Source: Bacillota bacterium (GTDB lineage Bacteria > Bacillota > Clostridia > Acetivibrionales > DSM-1351). Taken from it: DNA of 19,071 nt. Below the pieces are notes generated by a model, which saw only the letters and a list, made by a program, of their open reading frames with translations, was not told the origin of the DNA and did no database searches. The stretch covers positions 1 to 19,071 of the forward strand of contig JAEWCZ010000052.1 in the NCBI GenBank assembly GCA_023390335.1, given 5' to 3'. Positions 7,294 to 16,900 of the stretch are shown here, piece by piece; the stretch's first letter is position 1; each line of letters opens with the position of its first letter. The position numbers were made by a program, and so were the translations under genes.

Positions 7294-9192
7294 TTAAGCA
7301 AACAATAAATCTATTTCTGAGTTTGTAATAACATTGCTAAATTTATTTTCAATCGCAGCAGAACTATATGTTTGAGCAGTAGAAACTACATTGTCATTTA
7401 TTATAGTACCACCCGCATTAGCAACTTTATCCAAAAATGCCTGGTCTAAATCTGTCTCTAATATTTTGGCTGTTTTTAACCTATAAGCACTTAATAAACT
7501 GGAAAGAGTGGAATCGAATTCTAATAATTTTGTATACATTTCAGGAGTTACAAACTTTTTAGTATTTGATTCTACAATCATATCAGCAGAATGAGATGCT
7601 GGGTGAACATATTTATTTGCTCCACTTTCAATCTGGCTTAATTTGAAGAAACTAGAAGACGACATCAATCCGTTATTTGAGTTTGTAGCAAGTGGAATTG
7701 TACCAGAACCTATTTTTATCCATTCCGTTCCATTATATAAAAAGGTACCTTCCTGGCAGGAAACACACCAATTATATTCTGGATGGGGGTAGGAGGTTAT
7801 TATATCATTGTATGTAGGAACCTCTCTTTTCCAAACTATTCCACTGGAAATTTGTGATATCATATTATCTACTTCTGACTTTGTATATTTGTCCGAATAT
7901 AGTTGCTTTTCAACTTCACTGATAAACTGCCTGTCAGGTGTAGTATTAATAATAGAGCTTGGATGAGTCAAAGGATGTACATAGTAATTTGCATTATCCT
8001 CAATTCTAGATAATTTTATTTTTTCGGCAGAAGTATAATTATTATCAGATTTTGGAAGCCCACTTATTGCACTTGTAATAGCTGTATTAACATAATTTAC
8101 AGTCTTTTGAGAAGAATACACTTTAGAATACGAAGCTGCGGTATCATCAATTTGGGCACCAGAGACAGGAGTTCCGCTGCCACCACCGCCATTATTAACT
8201 TTTAACGCTAATGCATAATCTAAATCTGCTTCTGTTATTGGTATAGAATTTAATCTTACTGTCTCATTAGATGCTTTTGAATCTATTTCATTTTGAAGAT
8301 TCGCTGTCAAATCTGATTTTGCAATGGAGTCTGTCTTTTTTCTAAAAGTATTTATATTATTATTAAACTCTGTTAAAGTAGAAACAGTGGTATTTTTAGC
8401 ATCAACTGAAACAAGAGAAGCTGCCTGTGCTTGCTCTGCATAGTACTGTGATCTGTCTGCCTGATTGTAAGCAATAGTAGCACTGTTACTTGCTTCAAGT
8501 TCACTTTTGGCGGCATTTTCTTCACTCAATTTTGCATTATTTTCACTTTGCAAAGCAGCTTGCGCACTTGCTTTAGCGGCTAAGGCATGATTAACAGTAT
8601 CTTCTGTTGTATCTACAATATGCTGAAACTCAGTTTCTATCTGGTCAAATCGTGTGTTTATGTTGTTAGTGGCAGTAATGCAATCGTCTCTTGCCTGTTC
8701 CATTTCTGGCAATAAATTATCGGCTCTGTTGAAAACATCTTCACATCTGGTAAGGACATTTACTAACATCGAAAATTCATTGGATGAAATTATCGTTTCT
8801 TCAGTCAACGCAGCTCTGGATACTTCGATATAAAAAGTAGCAGTAGAAATAGAATCTCTTACAGTTTTACCATCCAAAACCTTATCTTCATACAGTTCTA
8901 TATCAACAATTACTTTACCAGATGCAGCTAACATTTGTTCAGTCAATTCAAAGCTTACAGTATTGCTTGCAGTATTACCTAATTCAATTAGGCCGCCTTT
9001 TCTATCTGATTTCGTGTATCGTAAAACTGCTTTTGTGTTTGCATTAACTTGAATCGCGACTCCATCATCTAATATAGTAGCATCTACAAAACGCGTCCCT
9101 GAGTCATATTGTTTAGCATATATGTATTGGAATTCATACTCATATCTTGTGTCAATAGTTATTGGAGTATGAGGAAGAGTAGTAATACCCAT
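7294..9192 (-). CDS. BppU-like upper baseplate protein with coiled coil and fibre-like C-terminus
   Basis: The 632-residue protein opens with a BppU-type N-terminal domain (about 1-140): an ITIDTRYEYEF start, FVDATILDDGVAI, then TFYIEV near 119-124. In lactococcal phages BppU links Dit to the receptor-binding tripods. Residues about 150-300 are an Ala/Gln/Glu-rich coiled coil with many AQA and NAA steps, a probable trimeric stalk. A NNGGGGSGT linker (333-341) leads to a fibre-like region with two His-Pro units (VHPLTHP 405-411, VHPASHS 529-535), a VWKREVPTYNDI...FLYNGTEWIKIG module (453-495) and IDD/SS-I linker motifs like those of the next gene. ATG at 9192 is the only reasonable start, but the AAAGGA site is 15 bases away. 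Role in baseplate assembly is well supported by position after the hub; exact receptor is unknown. Confidence 0.83.
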   Translation of the reverse strand: MGITTLPHTPITIDTRYEYEFQYIYAKQYDSGTRFVDATILDDGVAIQVNANTKAVLRYTKSDRKGGLIELGNTASNTVSFELTEQMLAASGKVIVDIELYEDKVLDGKTVRDSISTATFYIEVSRAALTEETIISSNEFSMLVNVLTRCEDVFNRADNLLPEMEQARDDCITATNNINTRFDQIETEFQHIVDTTEDTVNHALAAKASAQAALQSENNAKLSEENAAKSELEASNSATIAYNQADRSQYYAEQAQAASLVSVDAKNTTVSTLTEFNNNINTFRKKTDSIAKSDLTANLQNEIDSKASNETVRLNSIPITEADLDYALALKVNNGGGGSGTPVSGAQIDDTAASYSKVYSSQKTVNYVNTAITSAISGLPKSDNNYTSAEKIKLSRIEDNANYYVHPLTHPSSIINTTPDRQFISEVEKQLYSDKYTKSEVDNMISQISSGIVWKREVPTYNDIITSYPHPEYNWCVSCQEGTFLYNGTEWIKIGSGTIPLATNSNNGLMSSSSFFKLSQIESGANKYVHPASHSADMIVESNTKKFVTPEMYTKLLEFDSTLSSLLSAYRLKTAKILETDLDQAFLDKVANAGGTIINDNVVSTAQTYSSAAIENKFSNVITNSEIDLLFA

Positions 9193-9213
9193 AGTGATAT
9201 TTTCACATCCTTT
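9190..9213 (-). promoter_or_regulatory. Unusually spaced ribosome binding site of the BppU-like gene
   Basis: AAAGGA (9208-9213 complement) lies 15 bases before the ATG at 9190-9192. The spacer can fold into a small hairpin (9194-9197 with 9203-9206, GTGA/TCAC, 5-base loop) that would bring site and start close together. No in-frame alternative start sits at normal spacing. Confidence 0.5.
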
Positions 9214-9241
9214 CTATAAAATGTTGATTTTATAAATTGCT

Positions 9242-9430
9242 TTATACATTTGCTTCTTCTTTTTCTAAATTTTCTTTATCCTGTGCTAATTTTATTACTT
9301 TAATCCTCTTAACTTCATTTAACCAATTAGTTCCAAGTGATTCAATTACACTAATTGGCAAGTCGGAATTATTAGTTATATCAGCAAGATTCTTTACAAA
9401 TTCTTCTATTTTAATATCTATATTATCCAT
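9242..9430 (-). CDS. Small phage hypothetical protein, 62 aa
   Basis: This 62-residue, probably helical, soluble protein (MDNIDIKIEEFVKNLADI...LGTNWLNEVKRIKVIKLAQDKENLEKEEANV) is not recognised. The ATG at 9430 has an AAGGAG site about 9 bases upstream, which favours this frame over the overlapping plus-strand frame that has no such signal and no partner genes. It sits between the Cys-pair protein and the BppU-like gene, in the place where siphovirus baseplate operons often carry small accessory or assembly proteins. Its charged C-terminal helix could be a protein-protein contact; that is inference. Confidence 0.68.
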   Translation of the reverse strand: MDNIDIKIEEFVKNLADITNNSDLPISVIESLGTNWLNEVKRIKVIKLAQDKENLEKEEANV

Positions 9431-9532
9431 ATTATTTGCTCCTTCAAGTTTCTTTTAATAATAGAGCCGGAAAGTATCCAACTATAAGTGTAGTTAATAT
9501 ATAACTAAACAAGTACGTTTAACGGATGCATA

Positions 9533-9832
9533 CTAATCAATATCCATAATTTGATTAATTAAATATTGAATCCAAGGAAAATAACTGGCTGAATCACTTA
9601 AATCACAATTAGATAATTGCTCTTTTACTTTATCTTTTGACTCATTATATTGTGTATAATCCAGTATTGTCATGAATATTTTATAATGTTCCATTGTGTC
9701 AGCATGTTGCCTCCATGACTCAATAGTCTTAAATTCTCTACAATTATTACAATAATGATATAATCTTCCACAAATTTTACATTGAGTATCTAATTTCTCC
9801 TTATCTTCATTTGTATTTAAATTATCTGCCAT
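9533..9832 (-). CDS. Small Cys-pair (zinc-ribbon-like) phage protein, 99 aa
   Basis: The 99-residue protein carries CKICGRLYHYCNNC (18-31), two CxxC pairs ten residues apart, followed by WRQHADTMEHYKIFMTILDY, and a third part rich in helix ending WIQYLINQIMDID. The short Cys-pair spacing and the downstream His residues (H43, H49) suggest a small zinc-binding unit. Similar proteins with a CxxC-x(n)-CxxC head and an HYKIF segment recur in clostridial phage tail clusters; I know no assigned function. ATG at 9832 follows AGGAAGGA. It lies 24 bases after the hub gene, whose product ends in its own Cys cluster, so an assembly link between the two is possible but untested. Confidence 0.75.
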   Translation of the reverse strand: MADNLNTNEDKEKLDTQCKICGRLYHYCNNCREFKTIESWRQHADTMEHYKIFMTILDYTQYNESKDKVKEQLSNCDLSDSASYFPWIQYLINQIMDID

Positions 9833-9856
9833 GTTATTTTCCTTCCTAGTAATCTG

Positions 9857-12800
9857 CTATGGACATTCTGGACATGACGGACAGCATGAACTACAACTAT
9901 AATACATATTAGATATCTGGTTGTTTAATTGAGCAATTGTATTATTTGCTGTATCTAATTTTGCTTTCCACTCATTTAATGATTTATTGTATGCATCCGT
10001 AAGCAAGTCCAAGTCTGTCTTGGTTGCTATATCTTTCCCTCCCAAAGTACCCTCTGAAATAATTAACTTTTTACATCTAAAATTTCCTAAAGAATTGTTT
10101 CCGTCTAAAATAGTGAGCTGTGCATTTTCGCCATTGCCACTGAATTTTAAACCGCTAAATCCATTAAAATTATTGTCACCGAATGTTCCAAATTCTATTG
10201 CACCAGTAGAGCCGCTGTGAGAAAATCTAAATAATCCATTGTCATTACCAGCAGCATCTGCTTGAGGATTTATTAAAACTGAACCAAATCTGCTTTTTAA
10301 TGCTATCGGACTTCCATAAGTTTGCAATGTCATTCCTACGAGGCTGTCTCCATATACCTTTGAATAGAAATCGATAGTACATGTACTATTCTCATTTGCT
10401 GTTATTGTGGATGATATACCAGTTGGTGTAATATTTAAGTCATATTCACCTACCCCTTTATGTTTTAAAGAAATTCTTCCTTCAACAATTTTGGTGTAAA
10501 TATCTGCATCTCCAAAATTCTTATCCATCCATAAATAGTCACCAAACCCGTTACATTGTAGGTATTCATTTGTAAGCGTTAGATGTTCACCACCAAAATG
10601 AAAGGTACCATCTTCCAGATTGATAAATGTTCCTTTTGTACCAACTACAGTACCATCGACTGAACCGCCGCTTGAAAGCCAATTTTCAGAATAAATAACG
10701 CCTACGGTCATATGACCTTTAAAGACTGCATTTCCTTCAGAATCAAAATATATTTGGGGTGATTGTCCTTTTTTTATTATGAACAGTCCTTCTGCTCCGG
10801 CAGGATCTATCACTATTGTATTCTTCCCATTTGTAGCAGTGAATTTTGAAGTTTCAATTTCACTGGATGAAATTCTACCACTAAAATTTGCATCACCATT
10901 AGAACCTAGCCATATCGTACGGTTTCCTTGATTTAATATAGTAAACCCATCTATAGGATTTAATTTAATTGTATTTCCGCCACGGTATATAATGAATTCC
11001 GCATTCTCTAAATAGGCACCATTCTTATCCACGAGGAATGTATTATTCTCATTTTTTATCGTAAGGGCAGAAGAAGCTACCAGGTCCCCAAAAATTACCT
11101 CACCCATAAATCCATAAAAAGATTCACCTTTTGGATTTATGAATTTTCCTATTCCTGTTTTGGCTGACTTAAATCCATCATCAGAGAAGAGGAGTATGTT
11201 GTTTACCCACTTTGCTTGTTCATCCGAATATTTATTTTGATTATCTAACCATTTCCTTAACCATAAACCGTATTTACTTATTAATAGTTCCTGGTTGTCA
11301 TTGCTTTGCATAGCATTATTAGTTGCATCTAAGGCACCATTCATAAAGTCACGAATTGGAGATGTCAATCTTGATGCCTGGTCATAACCAAATTCTTTTA
11401 AGGATACTGTATTCGAAGATCTATTAGCTTTAGCAAGCATTTCACTCAATGAACCTTCTCTGTCAAATCTATCTTTATTGCTTAAGGTCAAGGTTGATTC
11501 TTCTAAATTGTCAAAATCAAAACTTATTTCTAGTAACCGGACTGTAATATAAGAATCATCTTCATATGGAACTGTAATATAGTTACCAACGTCCAAATTT
11601 TCCTTCCAGTTCTGCAGAGATATTTTTGAATTCGTATCACTCAAAGTAAATAAATTTTTAGATGTTATTGAAAATTCAATTTGTGGCTTACTAACTCTCT
11701 CTAATTCAGAGATTCCATTCTGAAATAGTTCTAACCTTATATTCGTAGCTTCCGCATCCGTCATAGTATCTGTTATTACAAATGTAGAATCCTGGTATAC
11801 AGTTGTTTCTTTAAGGAAAAGGTTAAATTCTTTTATTTGCTCATTGGTAAAATAATTGCTTATATCTATACTGGCAGATAATGAATTAATTGAGTTTTTA
11901 ATTGAATTTATATCGGATTCTTTATTTGTAATTTCATTTTTTTTATGAAAAATTAGAGAAACATAGGAGTTGTATTCATTTAAAGCAGCTGAATATAAGG
12001 GATATTCCGGTACTGACGGAGGTGGAACCGTGCCGTATATATTTAAATAACTATCAATTACTTCTTGTTTTGCATTTTTATTACCCTCTAATAAATTTAA
12101 ATCTGATTTTAAGATATTCAATTCTAACTGCTTAGTTTTATATTGATTAATTAACTCAGTATGTGTTAGTATAATTGAATTATAAGCGATTTGGTATGCT
12201 TCATAGGCTGATTTTAATCCTGCCGACATCCATTTTTTATAATAGTCAACATTAATAAGATAATCTGTGTTTGAAGGATTAACTTCTCTTATATCCACGC
12301 CATCTGCACCGGTAACTCTTAATTTAGTTACTATGTTATCGAAATCACTTTCAATTACATGATTCATTAGTAGATTCTTATAGGAAATAAAAATATCAGT
12401 TAAATTTCCAAAATTACTTTCCTTATAAGCATTTATTGTTTTATCAAAGGTGTTAAACTGGAATACACAGTCAAAACTTTTACTAATTGTAGTTGTCAGT
12501 AAATTATATATCTGTTCACTGTCAATAGAAAATGTTCGCCATTTTCCGATTAACTCATTATCTACATGTCCGATGCTCCAACCACATTCTTTGGAGATAG
12601 TGTGTAATAAGCTTTTATCAGTATCTGTAATATCATATAATGCATAAACTCCATTAATATCATATGTTCTTTTACCAATTAACTCATTCTCCAAAGATAA
12701 ACAACTTATTTCTTTATAGGGAACAAGTCCATCATTATTTGTTTTTACATTTTGTATTTGAAACCAGCCAATAAACTGTATTTCTATAAGCCTGCCGACC

Positions 12801-13000
12801 TCAATTTCATCATATAAAGTATTTTCAACACCATTTTCCTTTTTATAAACTGTAAATGAAGCCTCATTTATATCAAAACATTTGCGTATTAATTTTAAAG
12901 ACTTAACCCCAAATAATATGCCAATATGTGTTTTTTGAGGATTAGCTAAAAATACAATATTTTGTTTCAGTTTACCATAATAATCATAATCAAAAATCAT
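9857..13000 (-). CDS. Tail hub / tail-associated (Tal-like) structural protein
   Basis: The product has 1047 residues. Residues about 1-240 and 395-520 look like the gp27-like hub ring of siphovirus tails (KSLKLIRKCFDINEASFTVYK..., LDVGNYITVPY, ESTLTLSNKDRFDREGSLSEML). They are split by a predicted antiparallel coiled coil (about 255-380) with a PPPSVPEYP turn, as in Firmicutes Prophage_tail-type proteins. Residues about 530-1000 form a long beta-rich fibre-like extension with Gly-Asp turns (FSGRISSSEIETSKF, GTFINLEDGTFHFGGEHL). A final coiled coil (about 1010-1033) ends in SCSSCCPSCPECP. No peptidase or lysozyme motif is evident, so cell-wall cleavage is not claimed. ATG at 13000 follows GGGGGA. 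Its place right after Dit supports the hub role: it closes the tube and opens to release the tape measure and DNA. Confidence 0.85.
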   Translation of the reverse strand: MIFDYDYYGKLKQNIVFLANPQKTHIGILFGVKSLKLIRKCFDINEASFTVYKKENGVENTLYDEIEVGRLIEIQFIGWFQIQNVKTNNDGLVPYKEISCLSLENELIGKRTYDINGVYALYDITDTDKSLLHTISKECGWSIGHVDNELIGKWRTFSIDSEQIYNLLTTTISKSFDCVFQFNTFDKTINAYKESNFGNLTDIFISYKNLLMNHVIESDFDNIVTKLRVTGADGVDIREVNPSNTDYLINVDYYKKWMSAGLKSAYEAYQIAYNSIILTHTELINQYKTKQLELNILKSDLNLLEGNKNAKQEVIDSYLNIYGTVPPPSVPEYPLYSAALNEYNSYVSLIFHKKNEITNKESDINSIKNSINSLSASIDISNYFTNEQIKEFNLFLKETTVYQDSTFVITDTMTDAEATNIRLELFQNGISELERVSKPQIEFSITSKNLFTLSDTNSKISLQNWKENLDVGNYITVPYEDDSYITVRLLEISFDFDNLEESTLTLSNKDRFDREGSLSEMLAKANRSSNTVSLKEFGYDQASRLTSPIRDFMNGALDATNNAMQSNDNQELLISKYGLWLRKWLDNQNKYSDEQAKWVNNILLFSDDGFKSAKTGIGKFINPKGESFYGFMGEVIFGDLVASSALTIKNENNTFLVDKNGAYLENAEFIIYRGGNTIKLNPIDGFTILNQGNRTIWLGSNGDANFSGRISSSEIETSKFTATNGKNTIVIDPAGAEGLFIIKKGQSPQIYFDSEGNAVFKGHMTVGVIYSENWLSSGGSVDGTVVGTKGTFINLEDGTFHFGGEHLTLTNEYLQCNGFGDYLWMDKNFGDADIYTKIVEGRISLKHKGVGEYDLNITPTGISSTITANENSTCTIDFYSKVYGDSLVGMTLQTYGSPIALKSRFGSVLINPQADAAGNDNGLFRFSHSGSTGAIEFGTFGDNNFNGFSGLKFSGNGENAQLTILDGNNSLGNFRCKKLIISEGTLGGKDIATKTDLDLLTDAYNKSLNEWKAKLDTANNTIAQLNNQISNMYYSCSSCCPSCPECP

Positions 13001-13013
13001 TTTAATCCCCCAT

Positions 13014-13042
13014 GCATTTCGCTGGCTTACTCGCGAAACTGC
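13014..13042 (-). promoter_or_regulatory. Stem-loop in the leader of the hub gene
   Basis: GCATTTCGC (13014-13022) pairs with GCGAAACTGC (13033-13042) with one bulged base and a 10-base loop. On the minus strand it ends 3 bases before the GGGGGA ribosome site of the hub gene and lies in the 79-base gap after Dit. It has no T tail, so a translational or RNA-stability role is more likely than termination. Confidence 0.45.
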
Positions 13043-13079
13043 CCAAATAGATTGTAAAATTGCTTTATAAATTTACACA

Positions 13080-13862
13080 TTATCCCCCTACTCTTAACGG
13101 AAGTCTATATTCAAGTTCCATGATAAAATCACCTATTAATTCAATAGTATTGAATCCCTCTGCTAATTCAAAAAAGCGTTTATTCCAATCATCTATTAAT
13201 AATCTTGGCTCAGTTGTATTAAAGATCTGCCTGGTATTGTCAAATTTGATAATTTCATTTCTTTTACAATTTTTAATACTAAAGACTTTTTTTGTTGTAA
13301 TATTATTAACCTGAATGTCACAGTTGGATTTTGCAGTGATTTTCAATATTGGAGTTAATATATCATTATCAAAATCAGAAAAATATTTTATATTGAATTG
13401 GAGATAGTTATTTAGCGTTGTATATGTTTTTTTATATAAATGTGTCCAAGCTCCGCCCCAATCACATTCTACAGAAAATGTTAATCCGCCTGTTTTTTTT
13501 GCAATATTATCCTTAATCGGATTAGTTATAATACAGTTGTACCAAACATCATATAAATCAGGTTGATCAATTTGCAACCAATTTCTTTCTGTTTTGCATA
13601 ACCATTTTTTGTAAATTCTTTCGTCATTTGAATCCATATATCTTCCATTAATTTTGCAAATTGTTATATTGAATTTTAATGGTTCGTTATACTGCAATGA
13701 ATGAAAATCGGTAGTTCTTTGTATTGCAGTCTTTGATGATATAATAGAAGAGGATTCTTCATTACTGGATACAGTTGTGTCACTTATAGAGCATAATATA
13801 ACTCCATATTTCTCTGATTTTTCATTGGCATAAATAAAATTACAAGCATCATTAATTGTCAC
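13080..13862 (-). CDS. Distal tail protein (Dit)
   Basis: Dit forms the hexameric ring that joins the tail tube to hub and baseplate. The order tape measure, this gene, hub protein is the classic siphovirus order, and the size (about 260 residues) fits. The N-terminal part has a beta-barrel-like segment with KTAIQRTTDFHSLQYNEPLKFNITI, and the middle has IYKKWLCKTERNWLQIDQPDLYDVWYNC, a pattern typical of Dit N-domains (tail-tube contact and DVWY region). The C-terminus FIMELEYRLPLRVGG closely resembles the end of clostridial Dit proteins. The start is set at GTG 13862: the AAAGGTGGTGA site (13870-13880) lies 7 bases before it. A GTG four codons upstream (13874) would overlap that site and is less likely. 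Confidence 0.86.
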   Translation of the reverse strand: MTINDACNFIYANEKSEKYGVILCSISDTTVSSNEESSSIISSKTAIQRTTDFHSLQYNEPLKFNITICKINGRYMDSNDERIYKKWLCKTERNWLQIDQPDLYDVWYNCIITNPIKDNIAKKTGGLTFSVECDWGGAWTHLYKKTYTTLNNYLQFNIKYFSDFDNDILTPILKITAKSNCDIQVNNITTKKVFSIKNCKRNEIIKFDNTRQIFNTTEPRLLIDDWNKRFFELAEGFNTIELIGDFIMELEYRLPLRVGG

Positions 13863-13903
13863 ATAAGTCACCACCTTTCAAATTATACGCTTACATTAGA
13901 AAG

Positions 13904-13925
13904 CACCCTTCAGAATTGAAGAGTG
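13904..13925 (-). other. Stem-loop between tape measure and Dit genes
   Basis: A 9-bp stem (13904-13912 with 13917-13925, one G-T pair) closes a 4-base loop in the 90-base gap after the tape measure stop. The minus-strand tail is CTTTCT, too weak for a confident terminator. It may mark an mRNA processing or partial attenuation point. Confidence 0.45.
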
Positions 13926-13952
13926 TGTTAAGGTATTTATCATTATCAATGC

Positions 13953-16900
13953 CTATTTTCTTCTTATTTGGCATTCCATTGTTTTTATAACCATTCTAGA
14001 TATATCATCCTTCCATCTATCAAATTGTGGCATTACTTCTTTTGTTACAGTTCCACCGTTTAAATTAAATATGATATTGGGAGATGAACTGTTATTTGTT
14101 GTTAGATTAGATATGTTATTAGTTGCAATCTGACCTATGTTTTTAAGGGGAAGCGCCACATCAATCAAACTTCTTAACAAATTGGCTTTCTCAGGAGTAA
14201 GTATTTCTTCTTTATGTTTTACAAATGCAATTCCATCCTCACCTAATAAGGAAGCTAATTTATTATTTTTCGATGCATCAACAGTACCTCCAGTGGTAAA
14301 CTTTGCTGCTTTTAAGGCTTTTAAGATTTTCACCCTGTTATCGCTGTTTGAACTAACATCCTCTATCTGGTTTATTCCAGTTACGCCCAGCAAGCTTGCT
14401 AGTTTAACCATTTGACTGAATGAAAGTGATGAACTATACTTTTCGTTTACATATTTATTTAAAGCACTTTTACTGGTTTTTCCTTCGCCATTATTTAACA
14501 GATTATCAATTTCGGACTTATTTAAAACAGGGCTATTTGCTACAGTTTTTTTATTATCTTTATTTGTAGTTTTAAGTGATTTGGATAAGTCAGAAGATAT
14601 CGTCAATCCATATGAAGATAAAGTTGAGTTGATATCCGCAAATGCTGCTGAGAATTCCTCACTTGTTAATCTTGCCGCTTCTACAATAAGCTGTTTTTCA
14701 TCTTCATATATTTTATTAATATGTTGAGTTTTAAAATCATATAATTTTTGAGCTGTATCGGTTTCTACATCATATTTGGAATTGATATCATTAATTTGAT
14801 TGTTTTGCATTTTTTCATATACATCATTTTCGTCATCTAATGCATCAAGAGACATATCCAAATTATGTTTATTTTGTGTGTCAGTTAATTCTTGCTTCTG
14901 TTTTGTGAGTTCTTCTTCTAATTGTACTCTTTCTGCAGTAGCAGACCTATCACCTGTAAGTTCCGCTTTTTTTATTAAATGTATTCTATTTTCTAGTTTA
15001 GTAATAGATTTTGAATATTCATCTAATTGCTTTTGGTATTCGTTTGCATTATATTGGTCTTGTAGAGATTTTTTTCTTTCATCAATATATTCTTTATAAT
15101 TGCGTATTTGAATATTAATTGCTTCAATCTCAGCTTTTCTTTTTTTCTCAATATTTTTTAATTCGTTATCTAATGCAGCTTTGCTTGATTCTAATTCTTT
15201 ATCATATCTTTGTTTTACCGCATTTAATATATCTTTTTGATAAGACTTCATTGCTGAAGTAGTATCACCTAATTTACTATTTAATTCAGATAAACGCTTT
15301 TTATAGTTTTCGCTGTCTGTATTATTAGCATAAGTTTTATTTAATGCAGCTATTTCTTTATTAAGGTTACTAGCTGCTTCAGAAGCCTTATTATAACTCG
15401 TTTGATACAATAAAATCTGTGCGGTACTTCCATCATCAACAAAACTTGCTGTTTTTGAAATCTCATCTAATGTATTATTTAATTTTTCAGCATTTTTTTC
15501 AAAAGGTTCAAGAGTTAAATCTACATTAATTTCAAACTTTTTATCTGTATTTTCATCAATAGTATTTTTAATCTCATCTACTTTGTCTAGGTATTCTTGA
15601 TAGCTATTCCATGAATCCTGAGCTGATTTAACCTTATTATAAAGTGCTTCATCCTTAAAATCAGATGCTTTAATTATTTTTCCACTTTCAATCTTTTTCT
15701 TATAGCTATCAATTCCAGTAATAGAGTTATATTGGGTAGTATATTTTTTGACCGCAGATTCATAACCATCTCTTAAGCTTTCTTGTTCAGATATTAAGGC
15801 TTTTATGGCAGTTATTTGTGCAGCATAACCGTTAGTATTTTCTAGCGTTTTCTGAGCATCATTAACAGAATTTTGAAGATTATTTAATACTTGAGTCGTC
15901 CAGTCTATTTGTTGAGAAAATGTATTTTCTGGTTTATCTTTTTGATTTTGTTTACCTTTTTCATTTTTTTCATTTTTATTTGTTGAATTATTAGTTTTTT
16001 GTTCTGGTAATTTTGGAGTGAAATCTGTCTGTAAATCAGCAGTTATACTAGTGATGCTGTCAGATAGTGTAAATAAGTCGACTGTTTTTGGTTGTTTAAG
16101 TATTGTTTGTTCAAGTCTTTGCTGATCGGCATCCTTCAGCTTATCGCCATTTCCATCAGTCCAAGCTTTATTTAATTCTGTAACCAGCTTATTATTAATT
16201 GCTGCTTTTGCCAAAGCAACATTTTTAAAATATTTGAGATCTATATCATATGTTTTAGCTAGATTTTTTAAATAATCAGGTATTTTATTATAAACTTGCT
16301 GATAAAATATTTCACTTTGTACAAGCTTGGCATTGTTAGTCAAACGAAAGTTATTTTCGTCTTGGTCATATATTACCGATAATGCACTTATGATATCTCC
16401 GGTAGATGCTATTCCAGCATTATATTCTGCAACTAATGTTTCTAATTCTGGATATTTAGTAGCAATACTATTTAATGTTTCTTCTGAAATACTCCCCATA
16501 TCCTTTATGTCGTTTTTTACAGAACCAATTATGTCATTTACATCAGAAATAGAAGACATTACAGAACTAAGGCTTTCAACAGATGTTCCTATATGAACAG
16601 TCTCTTCGTATAACGATTCAAAAGCCTCTTTTTGTCCGTTTGTTACAGTTATGTTATTATATTGTTCTGCTGCTAATGCTTTTAACGCTCCGGTTAAATC
16701 ACCAACTCCAGCAGCACCAGTTACATCATATTTTTTCCAGTCAAAAGAAGCGAATTCCTGCATCAAATCAGTGATATCTGACGAAGATAGAGAAGAGATA
16801 CTATCGAATGCCGATCGTATAGTTTTCATTGAAGATTGATAGGAATCAATTTTTTTATTTGCTTCTTCAACGTTATCCGATGTACTATATAAAGCGTTAG

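Noticed and set aside
9215..9234. Perfect 8-bp AT-only stem before the BppU-like gene
   Set aside because: An all-AT stem is weak and such palindromes are common at this base composition.
9237..9458. A 73-codon plus-strand frame overlapping the 62-residue gene
   Set aside because: The minus-strand gene has a good ribosome site, matches operon direction and fills the gap; the plus frame has neither.
9480..9506. Short inverted repeats (AACTA/TAGTT and TAGTTA/TAACTA) upstream of the 62-residue gene
   Set aside because: Stems of five to six AT-rich pairs are expected by chance here and have no T tail or other context.
9857..13000. Endopeptidase or lysozyme domain in the hub protein
   Set aside because: No catalytic motif (for example NlpC/P60 Cys-His or M23 HxH) was visible, so cell-wall cleavage is not claimed.
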